From assembly GCF_000732725.1 (NCBI RefSeq), contig NZ_JPNB01000002.1:1240001-1304000 (forward strand): a DNA stretch of 64,000 nt, read 5' to 3'. Made by a program: the position numbers and the translations under genes. This DNA is from Kineothrix alysoides (GTDB taxonomy: Bacteria > Bacillota > Clostridia > Lachnospirales > Lachnospiraceae). This document shows, piece after piece, positions 15,735 through 24,163 of this stretch; within the stretch, counting starts at the first letter, position 1, and each line of letters starts with the position of its first letter. The notes beneath the pieces are model-generated. The model ran no database searches and was not told the DNA's origin. It worked only from the letters and a program-made list of their open reading frames with translations.

Positions 15735-16325
15735 TTATGTTCGGATGAGCGCGAGATATGTGCTCACCAAATCATCTTCATAACGGGTTAAAATGGAGCC
15801 TTCCGGCGCAAATAACGCTTTGTTTTCCAGATAATAATGCAGCAGGGCAATCCATGTGTTGAATAACATATGAATCGGAATATCCTTCACAGTTCCAGCT
15901 TGCATCGCTTTTTTTATCACCTCGCCAAAATGATGCGCAGTAATAGAATGAATGGGAATAAGGGTTTCTTTCGCTTCGGCAGGCAACGTCGGCAACTCTG
16001 AAATTAAATGGGTGTAAAAAGCCTCATACTCTTTCAAAATACCAATATGGGCGCGGAGTAATTTTTGTAAATCCTCTCCCGCCAAAGATAGGTTGTGAAG
16101 TTTCTCGCCAAGTTCGTCTGCAAAACGATTTAGGGTGTAAAGCAACAATTCGTCACGGGTGGGGAAATGTACAAAAATAGAGCCGTGCGCTACACCTGCT
16201 GTTTGCGCGATAATATTGGTTGAAACAGAAAATCCCCGCAAGGCATAGAGTAGCATTGCAGTTTGAATAATGTGTTCTTTTGTTGCTTCTTTTTGAAGCT
16301 GGCGCTTTCCCTGTGCTTTTGTCAT
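15735..16325 (-). CDS. TetR-family transcriptional regulator
   Basis: The 196-residue protein has an N-terminal HTH (IIQTAMLLYALRGFSVSTNIIAQTAGVAHGSIFVHFPTRDEL, helix-turn-helix roughly residues 15-60) and an all-helical ligand domain. It should bind a palindrome near the operon promoter and release it on ligand binding. ATG 16325 overlaps the stop of the upstream HEAT-repeat gene and has TGAGGA before it, so the two are translationally coupled. The palindromes at 17131-17152, next to the -10 of this operon, are candidate operators. Confidence 0.85.
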   Translation of the reverse strand: MTKAQGKRQLQKEATKEHIIQTAMLLYALRGFSVSTNIIAQTAGVAHGSIFVHFPTRDELLLYTLNRFADELGEKLHNLSLAGEDLQKLLRAHIGILKEYEAFYTHLISELPTLPAEAKETLIPIHSITAHHFGEVIKKAMQAGTVKDIPIHMLFNTWIALLHYYLENKALFAPEGSILTRYEDDLVSTYLALIRT

Positions 16326-16326
16326 T

Positions 16327-17106
16327 TCAATCCTCATTTCGCGTTTTTGCAGCAAAAAACGCAATTACTTCTTTTTGCGGCAGGGCGCTGAATTTTTCAT
16401 ATCGCCCATGTACCTCTATTACCTCTTTCTGGAATAATTTATAAATATCCGCATTATTCCATGAAAAAACTTCTCCCTCGACAAAGTGAAAGCACCCCTT
16501 TTTATAGCTGATTTGCCCCAAAACATGAACAAGCATTTCTTTAACACGAGGATGTTTGTCATATTGCAGTTTTTTAAGTAATGCTATAATTTCCTGCGGA
16601 TGCGTTCTGCCTTTGAGTTCAAGTCCGTGGCAGATAAGCCGCCGCACTTCCGGGCTGTCAGACAAAATGTATTTCTCACAGAAAGCGAGGATTTCAGAAT
16701 TTTTGTCACCGGATATTTTGAGTGAACCAATCATGGCGTTTCTGACGGAATGATGTGGGTCATGCATTCCCTGTGTCAGTAATTCTTCCACAGATGGAAA
16801 GTCAAAAGCAGCTATTTCCCCACAGGCATATATAACCGTTTGCCGCACCAGCGCACTTTCGCTTTTATAAAGCAGTTTAAGCCACGGAATGGCGACAAGG
16901 CGAATATCTCCGTTTCGCTTATACTGCATTCTCACCGCCTGATATGCGACCTTTCTAACATAAGTATCGCTGTCACTGAAAAATGGTAAGACTTCAACAA
17001 TAACGTTATTTTTCATTGAAACAAGTACAGTGTTTTCAATCTGCAATTTATATTGTTCCCGTTCCTCCTTTGGCATATCATAATAACCTATGATGGTATC
17101 CTCCAA
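16327..17106 (-). CDS. HEAT-repeat protein
   Basis: About 260 residues are made of repeated helix pairs with the HEAT pattern, for example DSDTYVRKVAYQAV, SALVRQTVIYACGEI, DPHHSVRNAMIGSL, SPEVRRLICHGLEL and HPRVKEMLVHVLGQI. Such solenoids bind proteins or, in the AlkD branch, DNA. No catalytic Asp/Trp set of AlkD was identified. The start is uncertain: TTG 17106 lacks a site and its own first codons supply GGAGG, while Met11 (17076) is the next ATG. It is the first gene of an operon with TetR, zinc-ribbon, TfoX-C and CMD proteins. Confidence 0.75.
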   Translation of the reverse strand: MEDTIIGYYDMPKEEREQYKLQIENTVLVSMKNNVIVEVLPFFSDSDTYVRKVAYQAVRMQYKRNGDIRLVAIPWLKLLYKSESALVRQTVIYACGEIAAFDFPSVEELLTQGMHDPHHSVRNAMIGSLKISGDKNSEILAFCEKYILSDSPEVRRLICHGLELKGRTHPQEIIALLKKLQYDKHPRVKEMLVHVLGQISYKKGCFHFVEGEVFSWNNADIYKLFQKEVIEVHGRYEKFSALPQKEVIAFFAAKTRNED

Positions 17107-17130
17107 ACAACTAAAAATTCAATGTCAATT

Positions 17131-17179
17131 AACTCATTGAGCATAAACTCATTATAATATTTCATACCGAAAAAGTCAA
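17131..17179 (-). promoter_or_regulatory. Promoter and candidate TetR operator
   Basis: On the minus strand TTGACT (17179-17174) and TATAAT (17156-17151) are separated by exactly 17 bp. Around the expected start, AACTCATT occurs twice as a direct repeat and CTCA-T-TGAG and TGAG-CATAAA-CTCA form palindromes (17131-17152). Confidence 0.75.
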
Positions 17180-17324
17180 GCCCCTAACGTTTATCCCATC
17201 AGGCCCTTTGGGTTTGTTCGCTAAACGGTAAATGGTAAACGGCAAGCAATTCAAGTGGCTTGTCACCACTTGAAAACGCTTGTGCTGGAATAGTTCAGAA
17301 GTGGATAGAAGGCGATATTAAGGA

Positions 17325-17716
17325 AAGCTGATGGGATACGCGCCTTTTCCCTGCACCCGGGGCTGATCGTGGAAACAAACCTCAGTCCGTGGATACCGCT
17401 CGAAATGCATGTTATGGCGGGAAACAAGGACGAAAACGGTGTCCCCATTGAACCGGAAAGCGGACGCAAGACTGTCGAGTAGGGCGCATCGACAATGGTC
17501 TGGTGCGCAACCAGTCCCCAGCTTGACGGCATAGGCGGCGTATATTGTGAGAAGAACAACATATCACCTTTGGTCGAGCTGCAAACAAGGGACGTTTCTG
17601 TAATGGAAGGCAAAATGCAAACGCCTGTCGGCGTGGTGGCTCACGCCATCGACCCACAGATTGCCGACCGCCTGTGGGATGTCAGCGAGCAGCTTGTATT
17701 TGGAAAGAAGCAGTAA
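17325..17716 (+). pseudogene. C-terminal fragment of an SDR with a nonsense codon
   Basis: The frame gives HPGLIVETNLSPWIPLEMHV, then KTVE-stop-GAST, then VWCATSPQLDGIGGVYCEK and a terminal EQLVFGKKQ. It aligns with the C-terminal third of the intact SDR that follows. The TAG at about 17480 replaces the Gln found in the intact copy's KTVEQGA. The N-terminal two thirds, with cofactor and active sites, are missing. This is a truncated, decaying tandem duplicate. Confidence 0.8.
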
Positions 17717-17749
17717 AATTACAACCATAGGATTTAGGAGGATTTTTCT

Positions 17750-18754
17750 ATGACAACAAAACAAACACCTATCGGCTTCGGCTTTTGGGCCGGTTCTACC
17801 ACAACCGACGTGATCGCCGGTATTGACCTTACAGGCAAAACCGCCATCGTGACAGGAGGCTATTCCGGGCTGGGACGGGAAACTGTGCGCACACTCCGCT
17901 CCGCGGGCGCTTCGGTCATCGTCCCAACGCGAGACTATAACCGGGCAGTAAACGCACTGGCGGGCATTGAGGGCGTCGAAATTAAGGAAATGGACTTGCT
18001 TAACCCCGCATCTATTGACGCATTCGCGGAATGGTTTCTGGCCTCCGGCCGTCCGCTGCATATTTTGGTCAACAGCGCGGGCATCATGGCCTGCCCTTTG
18101 GCGCGTGACAGCAGAGGGTACGAATCTCAGTTTTCAACAAATCACTTGGGGCACTTCCAGCTTACGACACGGCTTTGGCCTGCACTTCGCCGGGCAAACG
18201 GTGCGCGGGTGGTTTCCGTTTCGTCTTGGGGACACCATTTTTCACCTGTCGTATTCGATGACCCCAATTTTGAGCGCCGCGAGTATGGTCCCTGGCTGGG
18301 CTACGGGCAATCAAAGACGGCCAATGTTCTGTTCGCGGTTGCACTGGACGAACGCGGCAAGAAAAATAACATACGCGCTTTTGCCCTTCATCCGGGCAGT
18401 ATTTTCGGCACAGGTCTTGAAAAGCATGTACCCTTTGAGGAACTCGTTGCTTCCGGTTCCGTTGACGAGCAGGGCAATGCTGTCCGTGACCCTTCAAGAA
18501 ATCTTAAAACGGTTGAGCAAGGGGCGGCAACCAGTGTCTGGTGCGCGACAAGTCCGCAACTGGACGGCATGGGGGGCGTCTACTGTGAAAACTGCGACAT
18601 CGCCCCGCTGGAGGCTGAGAATCCCGAAAATTGGGACATTGGAGCTGCAATGATAGTTGGTGGTGTGATGCCTTATGCCGTAGACCCGGAAGCGGCTGAC
18701 CACCTATGGAACCTGAGTGAGCAACTTGTATTTGGGGGAAAGCAACAAGATTAA
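17750..18754 (+). CDS. SDR oxidoreductase, retinol-dehydrogenase-like
   Basis: The 334-residue protein is an SDR of the light-dependent/retinol dehydrogenase type. It has TGGYSGLGRET for NADP(H), NSAGIMA near residue 105, catalytic VSVSSWGHH and YGQSKTANV. A C-terminal extension repeats the theme of the adjacent fragment (VWCATSPQLDGMGG). It probably oxidises or reduces a small hydrophobic alcohol or ketone; the substrate is unknown. AGGAGG precedes the ATG. A decayed partial duplicate lies just upstream. It sits inside element debris and looks like cargo. Confidence 0.85.
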   Translation: MTTKQTPIGFGFWAGSTTTDVIAGIDLTGKTAIVTGGYSGLGRETVRTLRSAGASVIVPTRDYNRAVNALAGIEGVEIKEMDLLNPASIDAFAEWFLASGRPLHILVNSAGIMACPLARDSRGYESQFSTNHLGHFQLTTRLWPALRRANGARVVSVSSWGHHFSPVVFDDPNFERREYGPWLGYGQSKTANVLFAVALDERGKKNNIRAFALHPGSIFGTGLEKHVPFEELVASGSVDEQGNAVRDPSRNLKTVEQGAATSVWCATSPQLDGMGGVYCENCDIAPLEAENPENWDIGAAMIVGGVMPYAVDPEAADHLWNLSEQLVFGGKQQD

Positions 18755-18771
18755 ATAAGTTTACCAAAGGT

Positions 18772-18843
18772 ATGTCGTGGTTCTATGTGGACAGCTCCCT
18801 TGCCGCCAACACCACAATCGACAGTAACACCACACACAAATAA
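18772..18843 (+). pseudogene. C-terminal scrap of an element gene
   Basis: The 23 codons SWFYVDSSLAANTTIDSNTT end at TAA 18841. They have no ribosome site and look like the tail of a longer element protein. They lie directly before a riboswitch, so they may mark the end of the gene that preceded it in the intact element. Confidence 0.4.
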
Positions 18844-18849
18844 ATAGAG

Positions 18850-18937
18850 TTAAGGGCAAACCCATTTAAAGATGGGGACGCAAAGCCATAGGGTCTAAAG
18901 TGCTAAAACAGCACAATGATAGCCTGGTTGCCGCATT
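18850..18937 (+). ncRNA. Cyclic-di-GMP-I (GEMM) riboswitch aptamer
   Basis: AGGGCAAACC, then GGGGACGCAAAGCC, GGTCTAAA and GATAGCCTGGTTGCCG occur in the order and spacing of the class I c-di-GMP aptamer. P1 pairs GGCAA (18855-18859) with TTGCC (18928-18932). P2 pairs CCCAT with ATGGG, and P3 AGTGCT with AGCACA. A terminator follows at once, so binding would control read-through. No plus-strand gene follows. Confidence 0.92.
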
Positions 18938-18949
18938 GACTGCGTGTAC

Positions 18950-18988
18950 GAAACCTGCCCATTTTTTGCGGCAGGTTTCTATTTTTCA
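18950..18988 (+). terminator. Expression-platform terminator of the riboswitch
   Basis: GAAACCTGCC pairs with GGCAGGTTTC, followed by TATTTTT. It lies 13 bases after the aptamer. Confidence 0.85.
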
Positions 18989-19026
18989 ACGTGAGGAGTA
19001 GGATTGCTAAATGTCTGAATAAATTA

Positions 19027-19353
19027 TTATTTATTGTCTACCAATGCCTTTATTGTTGCGGTTGCGATCTTCAGTTCCCGGTCGCCGCACAGATATAATA
19101 ATCGCATGAGTGGCTCAACCGCTGAATCGCCGTGCTGAGCTTCGGGATAAAAGATTGTATCCGCAGATATGCCTAACTCCCGGACAAGCCGGAACAGGAC
19201 GTCATAGCTCGGTTTCTTGTTTTCATTCTCAAGTGACATGAGATAGCGAGGCGTTATGTTTATGATTTCAGCTAACTGTTCACGGGTAAGACCTCTGACT
19301 TTTCGGGCAGCTTTCAGAATGCTACCAAGTCTGTTAAAGTTATTGAGTTCCAT
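19027..19353 (-). CDS. XRE-family helix-turn-helix regulator
   Basis: The 108-residue protein has an N-terminal Cro/C1-type HTH at about residues 10-65 (LKAARKVRGLTREQLAEIINITPRYLMSLENENKKPSYDVL) and a short helical tail. In Tn1549-like elements a divergent gene of this kind represses the transfer/excision operon. AGGTGAAC lies before the ATG. The upstream palindrome at 19444-19463 is a candidate operator. It reads towards the orphan riboswitch from the opposite strand. Confidence 0.85.
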   Translation of the reverse strand: MELNNFNRLGSILKAARKVRGLTREQLAEIINITPRYLMSLENENKKPSYDVLFRLVRELGISADTIFYPEAQHGDSAVEPLMRLLYLCGDRELKIATATIKALVDNK

Positions 19354-19443
19354 TAGTTCACCTCCAATAACAGTTTACAGTTCCTATTTGGATGGTGAAA
19401 CGATACAACAGAACCATATAACAGGAATCATCAGAACGCATTA

Positions 19444-19463
19444 ACGTAAAACTGCGTTTACGT
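19444..19463 (+). promoter_or_regulatory. Candidate operator palindrome
   Basis: ACGTAAA and TTTACGT form a perfect 7-base inverted repeat around ACTGCG, between the XRE gene and the divergent sigma-like gene. Confidence 0.5.
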
Positions 19464-19618
19464 GGTTTACATAGAAGTTGAAACAGGATAAGGCGCAACC
19501 CGCCCAACAAAAAAACGTGAGTTTGGCGGGGGTCTTTTCATGCCCGAATATTCTTCCCTCCAAACCCCACAAGTCTGGAGGATATTTTATGTTCATTCAG
19601 TATGCCACAAAAATTCAG

Positions 19619-19641
19619 CGGCCGCTATTGAATAGCGGCCG
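19619..19641 (+). other. Strong perfect hairpin in the regulatory gap
   Basis: CGGCCGCTATT pairs with AATAGCGGCCG around one G. No T run follows, so it is not a simple terminator. The gap 19354-19905 otherwise holds a 19-codon frame at about 19589, a dispersed GTTCTGGT/ACCAGAAC pair and the terminator at 19778. Confidence 0.5.
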
Positions 19642-19777
19642 GGCGTGATAAAGCCGACATCACTTTATGCGCCACAGTTAACGTTGAACGGTTAAAAAAA
19701 GCCTGTTCTGGTTAGGGGACAACTGCGGCCATCATGTAGAACCACCAGAACGTAAAAACAGGATATATAAATTCTTA

Positions 19778-19814
19778 AACGCTTATTTGGACTGCATCCA
19801 AATGAGCGTTTTTT
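19778..19814 (+). terminator. Rho-independent terminator
   Basis: AACGCTTATTTGGA pairs with TCCAAATGAGCGTT (one G-T pair), followed by TTTTTT. It lies before the sigma-like gene and could act as an attenuator. Confidence 0.8.
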
Positions 19815-19905
19815 GTCGTAAAAAGGGAAACTGTGTCGGCTGCCGTTCTCCACCCCTTGTTCTTCATTTCCGGATTTCAAAAATCATGAAATGGAGGACA
19901 AGCTC

Positions 19906-20322
19906 ATGGAGAACCATGACACGAAATATACCCTGCTGGTCGGGAAAAAGCGCATCCCCGTGACCCAGGAGGTCTATAAAGCCTATTACCGCTGCCGGGA
20001 CAGGGAAAAATACCTGGACAAGCTGGCGGTGGAAAACAACATCTCCTTGGAAACCTGCGCCGAGAAAGGCATCTCCGCGGAATACATAATCGCCTCCGCG
20101 GAGGACTCCATGGAGGATGCGATCATCTTAAACGGCATGATTGCCAAAATGCTCCAATGTGTAAAATTGCTCGACGAACCGGACAGAACGCTCATCGCGG
20201 AGCTGTATCTGCGGGGCAAAAGCGAGCGTCAATTGTCCAAGGAAACCGGCGTCCCACGCATGACAATCCATGACCGCAGGGACAAGATACTCAGGAAACT
20301 CAAAAAAATGATGGAAAAGTAA
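19906..20322 (+). CDS. Sigma-70 region-4-like regulator of an integrative element
   Basis: The 138-residue protein has a C-terminal sigma region 4-type HTH: LDEPDRTLIAELYLRGKSERQLSKETGVPRMTIHDRRDKILRKLKK. The N-terminal half starts YTLLVGKKRIPVTQEVYKAYYR, the standard opening of the small sigma-like regulators of Tn916/Tn1549 elements. These are thought to drive excision or transfer genes. ATG 19906 is chosen since GGAGG lies eight bases before it; the upstream ATG 19891 overlaps that site. A strong terminator follows. Confidence 0.82.
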   Translation: MENHDTKYTLLVGKKRIPVTQEVYKAYYRCRDREKYLDKLAVENNISLETCAEKGISAEYIIASAEDSMEDAIILNGMIAKMLQCVKLLDEPDRTLIAELYLRGKSERQLSKETGVPRMTIHDRRDKILRKLKKMMEK

Positions 20323-20337
20323 AAATAATTCCGTCCA

Positions 20338-20379
20338 CCCCCTCACTTTTTTCCCTAAAGAAGTGAGGGGGATTTTTTA
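20338..20379 (+). terminator. Rho-independent terminator
   Basis: CCCCCTCACTT pairs with AAGTGAGGGGG and is followed by ATTTTTT. It ends the sigma-like gene. Confidence 0.9.
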
Positions 20380-21111
20380 TTTCCTTCATTGCCCTTTGAA
20401 AATTCCATATCCGGTAGCATAAATACATGATATGTCCGGCCGTGTGAAAAGCTGCAGCGACGTTGACGGGCTCGCCAAGACTGCCTGCGGATGGGTGACA
20501 GACATCCGTCGAACCGATGGCATCGAAGGTGACGAGCGAGAACGCCCGGTCATAAAACGGTCTGTGGTGGACCGTATCGCAATGAAACGGACAGTGCTAA
20601 CGCTACTTTTGTCCAGCCCCAGCCCCGCCTGAAAGCGGGATCACGCAAGGGGGGCAACTCGCAGAGATCCTGGGAGAGGTGAAATTCCTATGGAGTTTGC
20701 TTAACCGGCAAACCGTTTATGCCGCCGCCCTGACAAGCCGCAAGGCTTTTGTGCTTCGGGAAGTAGTGTCGAATAGAAGCACGGCAACTGTTTTTGAAAT
20801 GAAGAACAAGCAGATCGTTTTTGATTTCAGATACTACGCGGCAGGACGAGTGTGCCCTGCTGCGTCCTTGTGAGATCAAACAAATAATAGGTGATTGCGA
20901 AACTATTGAGAAGTAGTTCTTCGTAAAGTTATAATATTCATTCGATTGATGGAATATCAGGCGTTTTCTTTTGCTATTAGTACAAAGTCGTTTTTTTTGA
21001 TTCCAATAAAGCTGAGGAGAGGCGTAAAGAAACATTCGTGAAACCATTGATATTACTGGCTTTATAAGTTTCGCAAACGCCTAAAACAAATAAGAAACGG
21101 AGGTTTGGAAT
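20380..21111 (+). other. 730-bp non-coding or unassigned stretch before the recombinases
   Basis: No convincing gene is seen. Hairpins include CGGATG with CATCCG (~20489), CGATGGCATCG (~20516) and CCCGCCTGAAAGCGGG (~20624). A 64-codon GTG frame at 20679-20873 has poor start context, and a four-codon ATG frame lies inside it. The 3' part is AT-rich and probably holds the recombinase promoter. It may contain recombination or transfer-origin sites, which I cannot confirm. Confidence 0.4.
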
Positions 21112-21501
21112 ATGGAACAGAAAAAACGCGCCTGGACTTACAGCCGGATCGACGCGCCGGAGGATGCCCACGGCCGCCTGAAAGGGCAGAAAAAAGAATT
21201 ATTCGATTATGCCGAGCAGATGTGTTTTGAAGTGGCGGGATCTTCCGAGGATCTCGGCAGCGGTCTTGATTTTGAGCGTTCCGGACTTCTGGAGGTTATG
21301 AAGACCGCCGCGGACGGAGAATTTGACGTGCTGCTGATAAAGCGGCTTGACCGCCTGGGACGGGACATGCCCAAGACAATGGAGTTTCTCATGGGAATGG
21401 AGCAGCTCGGCATCAAGGTCTACTCCCCGCTGGAGGGCGAGATCAGCTTTTCCCAATTCAAGGAGCTGTATGACGGATATTGCGCCATGATTCTGGAATA
21501 G
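21112..21501 (+). CDS. Short serine recombinase (resolvase N-terminal domain only)
   Basis: The 129 residues cover only the catalytic domain of a serine recombinase. The likely nucleophile is in TYSRID near residue 12, and the KRLDRLGRDM motif lies near residues 77-86. The DNA-binding C-terminus is absent. In element recombinase clusters such short members accompany large recombinases and may act as accessory or directionality subunits; alternatively it is truncated. AACGGAGG precedes the ATG. It is followed by a 53-residue gene and two larger recombinase genes in one operon. Confidence 0.75.
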   Translation: MEQKKRAWTYSRIDAPEDAHGRLKGQKKELFDYAEQMCFEVAGSSEDLGSGLDFERSGLLEVMKTAADGEFDVLLIKRLDRLGRDMPKTMEFLMGMEQLGIKVYSPLEGEISFSQFKELYDGYCAMILE

Positions 21502-21513
21502 GAGGACGCCGAT

Positions 21514-21675
21514 ATGAACGAAGCCGCTGAAAGAATCACCGCCAATGCTGACTACATCGGCATCGTTAACGCCCTGAACTGGCTGGTTTCCATCGGCAAA
21601 ATCACCGCCGAGGACAGCCGGAAAACGGCTGCGCGCATTGCCCAACAGCTTGGGGTATCTATTTTGATTGTTTAG
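21514..21675 (+). CDS. Small recombinase-associated protein (53 aa)
   Basis: The small helical protein begins MNEAAERITANADYIGIVNA and ends QQLGVSILIV. It starts 13 bases after the short recombinase with GGAGG before the ATG, so it belongs to the same operon. Similar small proteins often lie between serine recombinase genes in Clostridia. I know no proven function. It was read directly from the DNA because of its short length. Confidence 0.65.
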   Translation: MNEAAERITANADYIGIVNALNWLVSIGKITAEDSRKTAARIAQQLGVSILIV

Positions 21676-21752
21676 TGCTTTTTGGGATAGCTATTAAAAC
21701 GATTGTGTGGTAATGTCTGTTGTTGACAAACCAAGAAAGGAGGCGAAAAGCC

Positions 21753-22490
21753 GTGATAACAAGCCAAAATTACGTTGCCGGGACATCCGCGAAAACGCTG
21801 AACCCGGCAGGTCCGCAGATCATCGTCATCGACCCGGTTGTGCAGGTACGAAGCCATAAGCAGCGCACCGCGGCTTACGCCCGTGTCAGCAGCGACTCCG
21901 ACGATCAACAGAATTCCTTCGCGGCGCAGGTGAGCTATTACACCGCGCTGATCGGAGGAACCGAAGAATGGGAGCTCGTCGACATCTACGCTGACGAGGG
22001 CATCACAGGACTGCGGATGGACAAAGAAAAATGGTATTGCGAGAGTGACGGCTGTGATTTCAGTCCGCGGATTACTGACGCCCTGCTGATCGGACAGGCC
22101 ACCGACCTGCTGAATCTTGCCATACAGAATCCCACAAGCATCGAAATCCCGCCCATAGAGATACGCCCCCACGATCTCGAAGCCACAAGGCTGACCAATG
22201 AGATCAACCGGGAGCTGGACAAAACGGACTGCGACGAGGAATACGCCAAAATCCTCATCATGGCCCGCGCGGCGGCGCAATACGGAATTTGCCCCGACGG
22301 TCTCCTGCCGAAAAAGGCGCGGGAGCTCCGGAAAGCGTTTGAAAGCCGCAAACCTTCGGCGGAATTTGACACGGAGTTGTTCAAACACGCCGTGGACGCG
22401 GTCATCGTCCAGCCGGACGGAACGGTTTCCCTGAAGCTGAAAAACGGACAACACCTTAACGGACCGGAAAGGAGTACCCCGCCATGCTGA
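21753..22490 (+). pseudogene. Serine recombinase with large internal deletion
   Basis: Residues ~35-90 match a resolvase domain start (TAAYARVSSDSDDQQNSFAAQ and IYADEGITGLRMDK). The frame then jumps to WYCESDGCDFSPRITDALL and the coiled-coil C-terminus of a large serine recombinase. Intact relatives are over 500 residues; this one is 245. The rest of the catalytic domain and the DNA-binding recombinase domain are gone, but the frame is kept. The start is GTG 21753 behind AAAGGAGG. The end overlaps the next gene by seven bases. It is probably inactive as a recombinase. Confidence 0.75.
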
Positions 22491-24163
22491 CAGCGCAAAG
22501 CGTCATACAACCGCAAGAGATGCAGATCATCGTCATACCCGCCAATCCTCTGGCATCGCAGAACAATATCACCGCCCGTCAGCTTCGTGTCGCGGCATAC
22601 TGCAGGGTATCCACCGACCAGGAGGAGCAGCTCACCAGCTACGAAACGCAGATGGCATACTACACGGAAAAGATCATGACCAACCTCGAATGGACCATGG
22701 CGGGTATTTTCGCGGACGAAGGCATCACCGGCACATCGGTGAAAAAGCGCGCCGAATTCCTGAAAATGATCCGCCTGTGCAGGAAAGGTAAGATCGACAT
22801 GATCCTGACCAAATCCATCAGCCGCTTCGCCCGAAACACGGTGGACTGCCTGGAATTTGTCCGCGAGCTGAAGGAGCTGGGGATAGCGGTCATTTTTGAA
22901 ACGGAGAACATCAATACCCTGACGACCGACACGGAGGTTTTCATCACCATGCTGGCGGGCTTCGCCCAGGCGCAGAGCGAGTCCATGAGCCAAAGCATCC
23001 GCTGGGGCAAACGCCAGAGCTTCAAAAGCGGCAAGGTGACCTTCCAGTATAAGAGGATGTACGGTTACACACGCGGCGAGGACGACCAGCCTCACATTAT
23101 CCCCGAACAGGCGGAAGTGGTCAAGCGGATTTTTGAAAGCTACCTTGCCGGAATGAGTGTGGCAAGCATTAAAAAGATGCTGGAAGCCGAGGGTATCCCT
23201 GCCGCAGGCGGCAAGCCTCAGTGGTCGGAGGGTGCGCTCCAATACCTGCTCCGCAACGAAAAATACTGCGGGGACGCTATGCTGCAAAAAACCTTCGTGG
23301 AGAACTGCATGAACAAAAAAACCAGGAAAAACAACGGGGAGCTTCCCAAATACCTGGTTCAGAACCACCATGCGGGGATCATTGACCGCCATCTCTTCGA
23401 GCGGGTACAGGCGGAGATCGCCCGCAGAGCGAGAAAACGCAAGGTGTCGGACAAGACCAGCAAGACCCAGCAATCCAAGTACAGCAGCCGCTACGCCCTG
23501 ACCGAGCTTCTGGTATGCGGCGACTGCGGCACCGCTTTCCGAAGGGTAACCTGGGCAAAGCGGGGCAAAAAGAAAGTGGTCTGGCGCTGCATCAGCCGGC
23601 TGGACTACGGCACCAAATACTGCAAGCATTCGCCCACCATCGAGGAAGAACGCCTCCACGCGGCGGTGCTGCGCGCCATCAACGCCATGATGAGCGACCG
23701 GGAGAAGCTCATCGGCATCATCAAAACCAATCTGGCGGCGACCTTATCCGAAAACCGCGGCGAATCCATCAACCCCCTGCTCATCGAAAACAGGCTCAAT
23801 GAGCTGGATCGCACTCTGAGCGAGCTGATTGCGATCACTACAAAGGAAAAAACAACCCATCTATACGAAGCCCAATTAAAGGCGATTTCGGATGAGATGG
23901 CATCCCTGCGGAAAAAACGGGAGCAATACCGCACGGAGCTGTACAGCTCGGATGAGCTGACCCGGCAGATCGACGACATCTGCGGTGCGCTTCAAAACGC
24001 TCCCTTCGAATCAACGGAATACAGCGACAGCGTCGTGCGGCAGTTTATCGATACCATCAAGGTGGTCAATGAAAATAAGCTGCTCATTATTTTTAAGGGC
24101 GGCATCCAGATGGAACAGCCGCTCATCGGATATGAAGGAGATGAAATGGATGAAGCATCCTAA
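22484..24163 (+). CDS. Large serine recombinase (element integrase candidate)
   Basis: This 559-residue protein is intact. The catalytic serine is Ser43 in AAYCRVSTDQ, followed by DEGITGTSVKKR and KSISRFARNTVD. The recombinase domain includes KRMYGYTR and SEGALQYLLRNEKYCGDA. A zinc ribbon (CGDCG near 345, then C..YC) and a coiled coil follow, as in TnpX/Tn1549-type enzymes. It could integrate or excise the element with double-strand breaks at short core sites. It starts inside the previous gene. It is the only apparently complete recombinase in the island. Confidence 0.9.
   Translation: MLTAQSVIQPQEMQIIVIPANPLASQNNITARQLRVAAYCRVSTDQEEQLTSYETQMAYYTEKIMTNLEWTMAGIFADEGITGTSVKKRAEFLKMIRLCRKGKIDMILTKSISRFARNTVDCLEFVRELKELGIAVIFETENINTLTTDTEVFITMLAGFAQAQSESMSQSIRWGKRQSFKSGKVTFQYKRMYGYTRGEDDQPHIIPEQAEVVKRIFESYLAGMSVASIKKMLEAEGIPAAGGKPQWSEGALQYLLRNEKYCGDAMLQKTFVENCMNKKTRKNNGELPKYLVQNHHAGIIDRHLFERVQAEIARRARKRKVSDKTSKTQQSKYSSRYALTELLVCGDCGTAFRRVTWAKRGKKKVVWRCISRLDYGTKYCKHSPTIEEERLHAAVLRAINAMMSDREKLIGIIKTNLAATLSENRGESINPLLIENRLNELDRTLSELIAITTKEKTTHLYEAQLKAISDEMASLRKKREQYRTELYSSDELTRQIDDICGALQNAPFESTEYSDSVVRQFIDTIKVVNENKLLIIFKGGIQMEQPLIGYEGDEMDEAS

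Noticed and set aside
20679-20873. 64-codon GTG frame before the recombinases
   Set aside because: The start spacing is poor and no family is recognised; it is mentioned under the unassigned region instead of called as a gene.
21986-23659. 557-codon open frame on the minus strand
   Set aside because: It is antisense to two serine recombinase genes with clear motifs; its own translation shows no recognisable domain and GC-rich DNA leaves long spurious frames.
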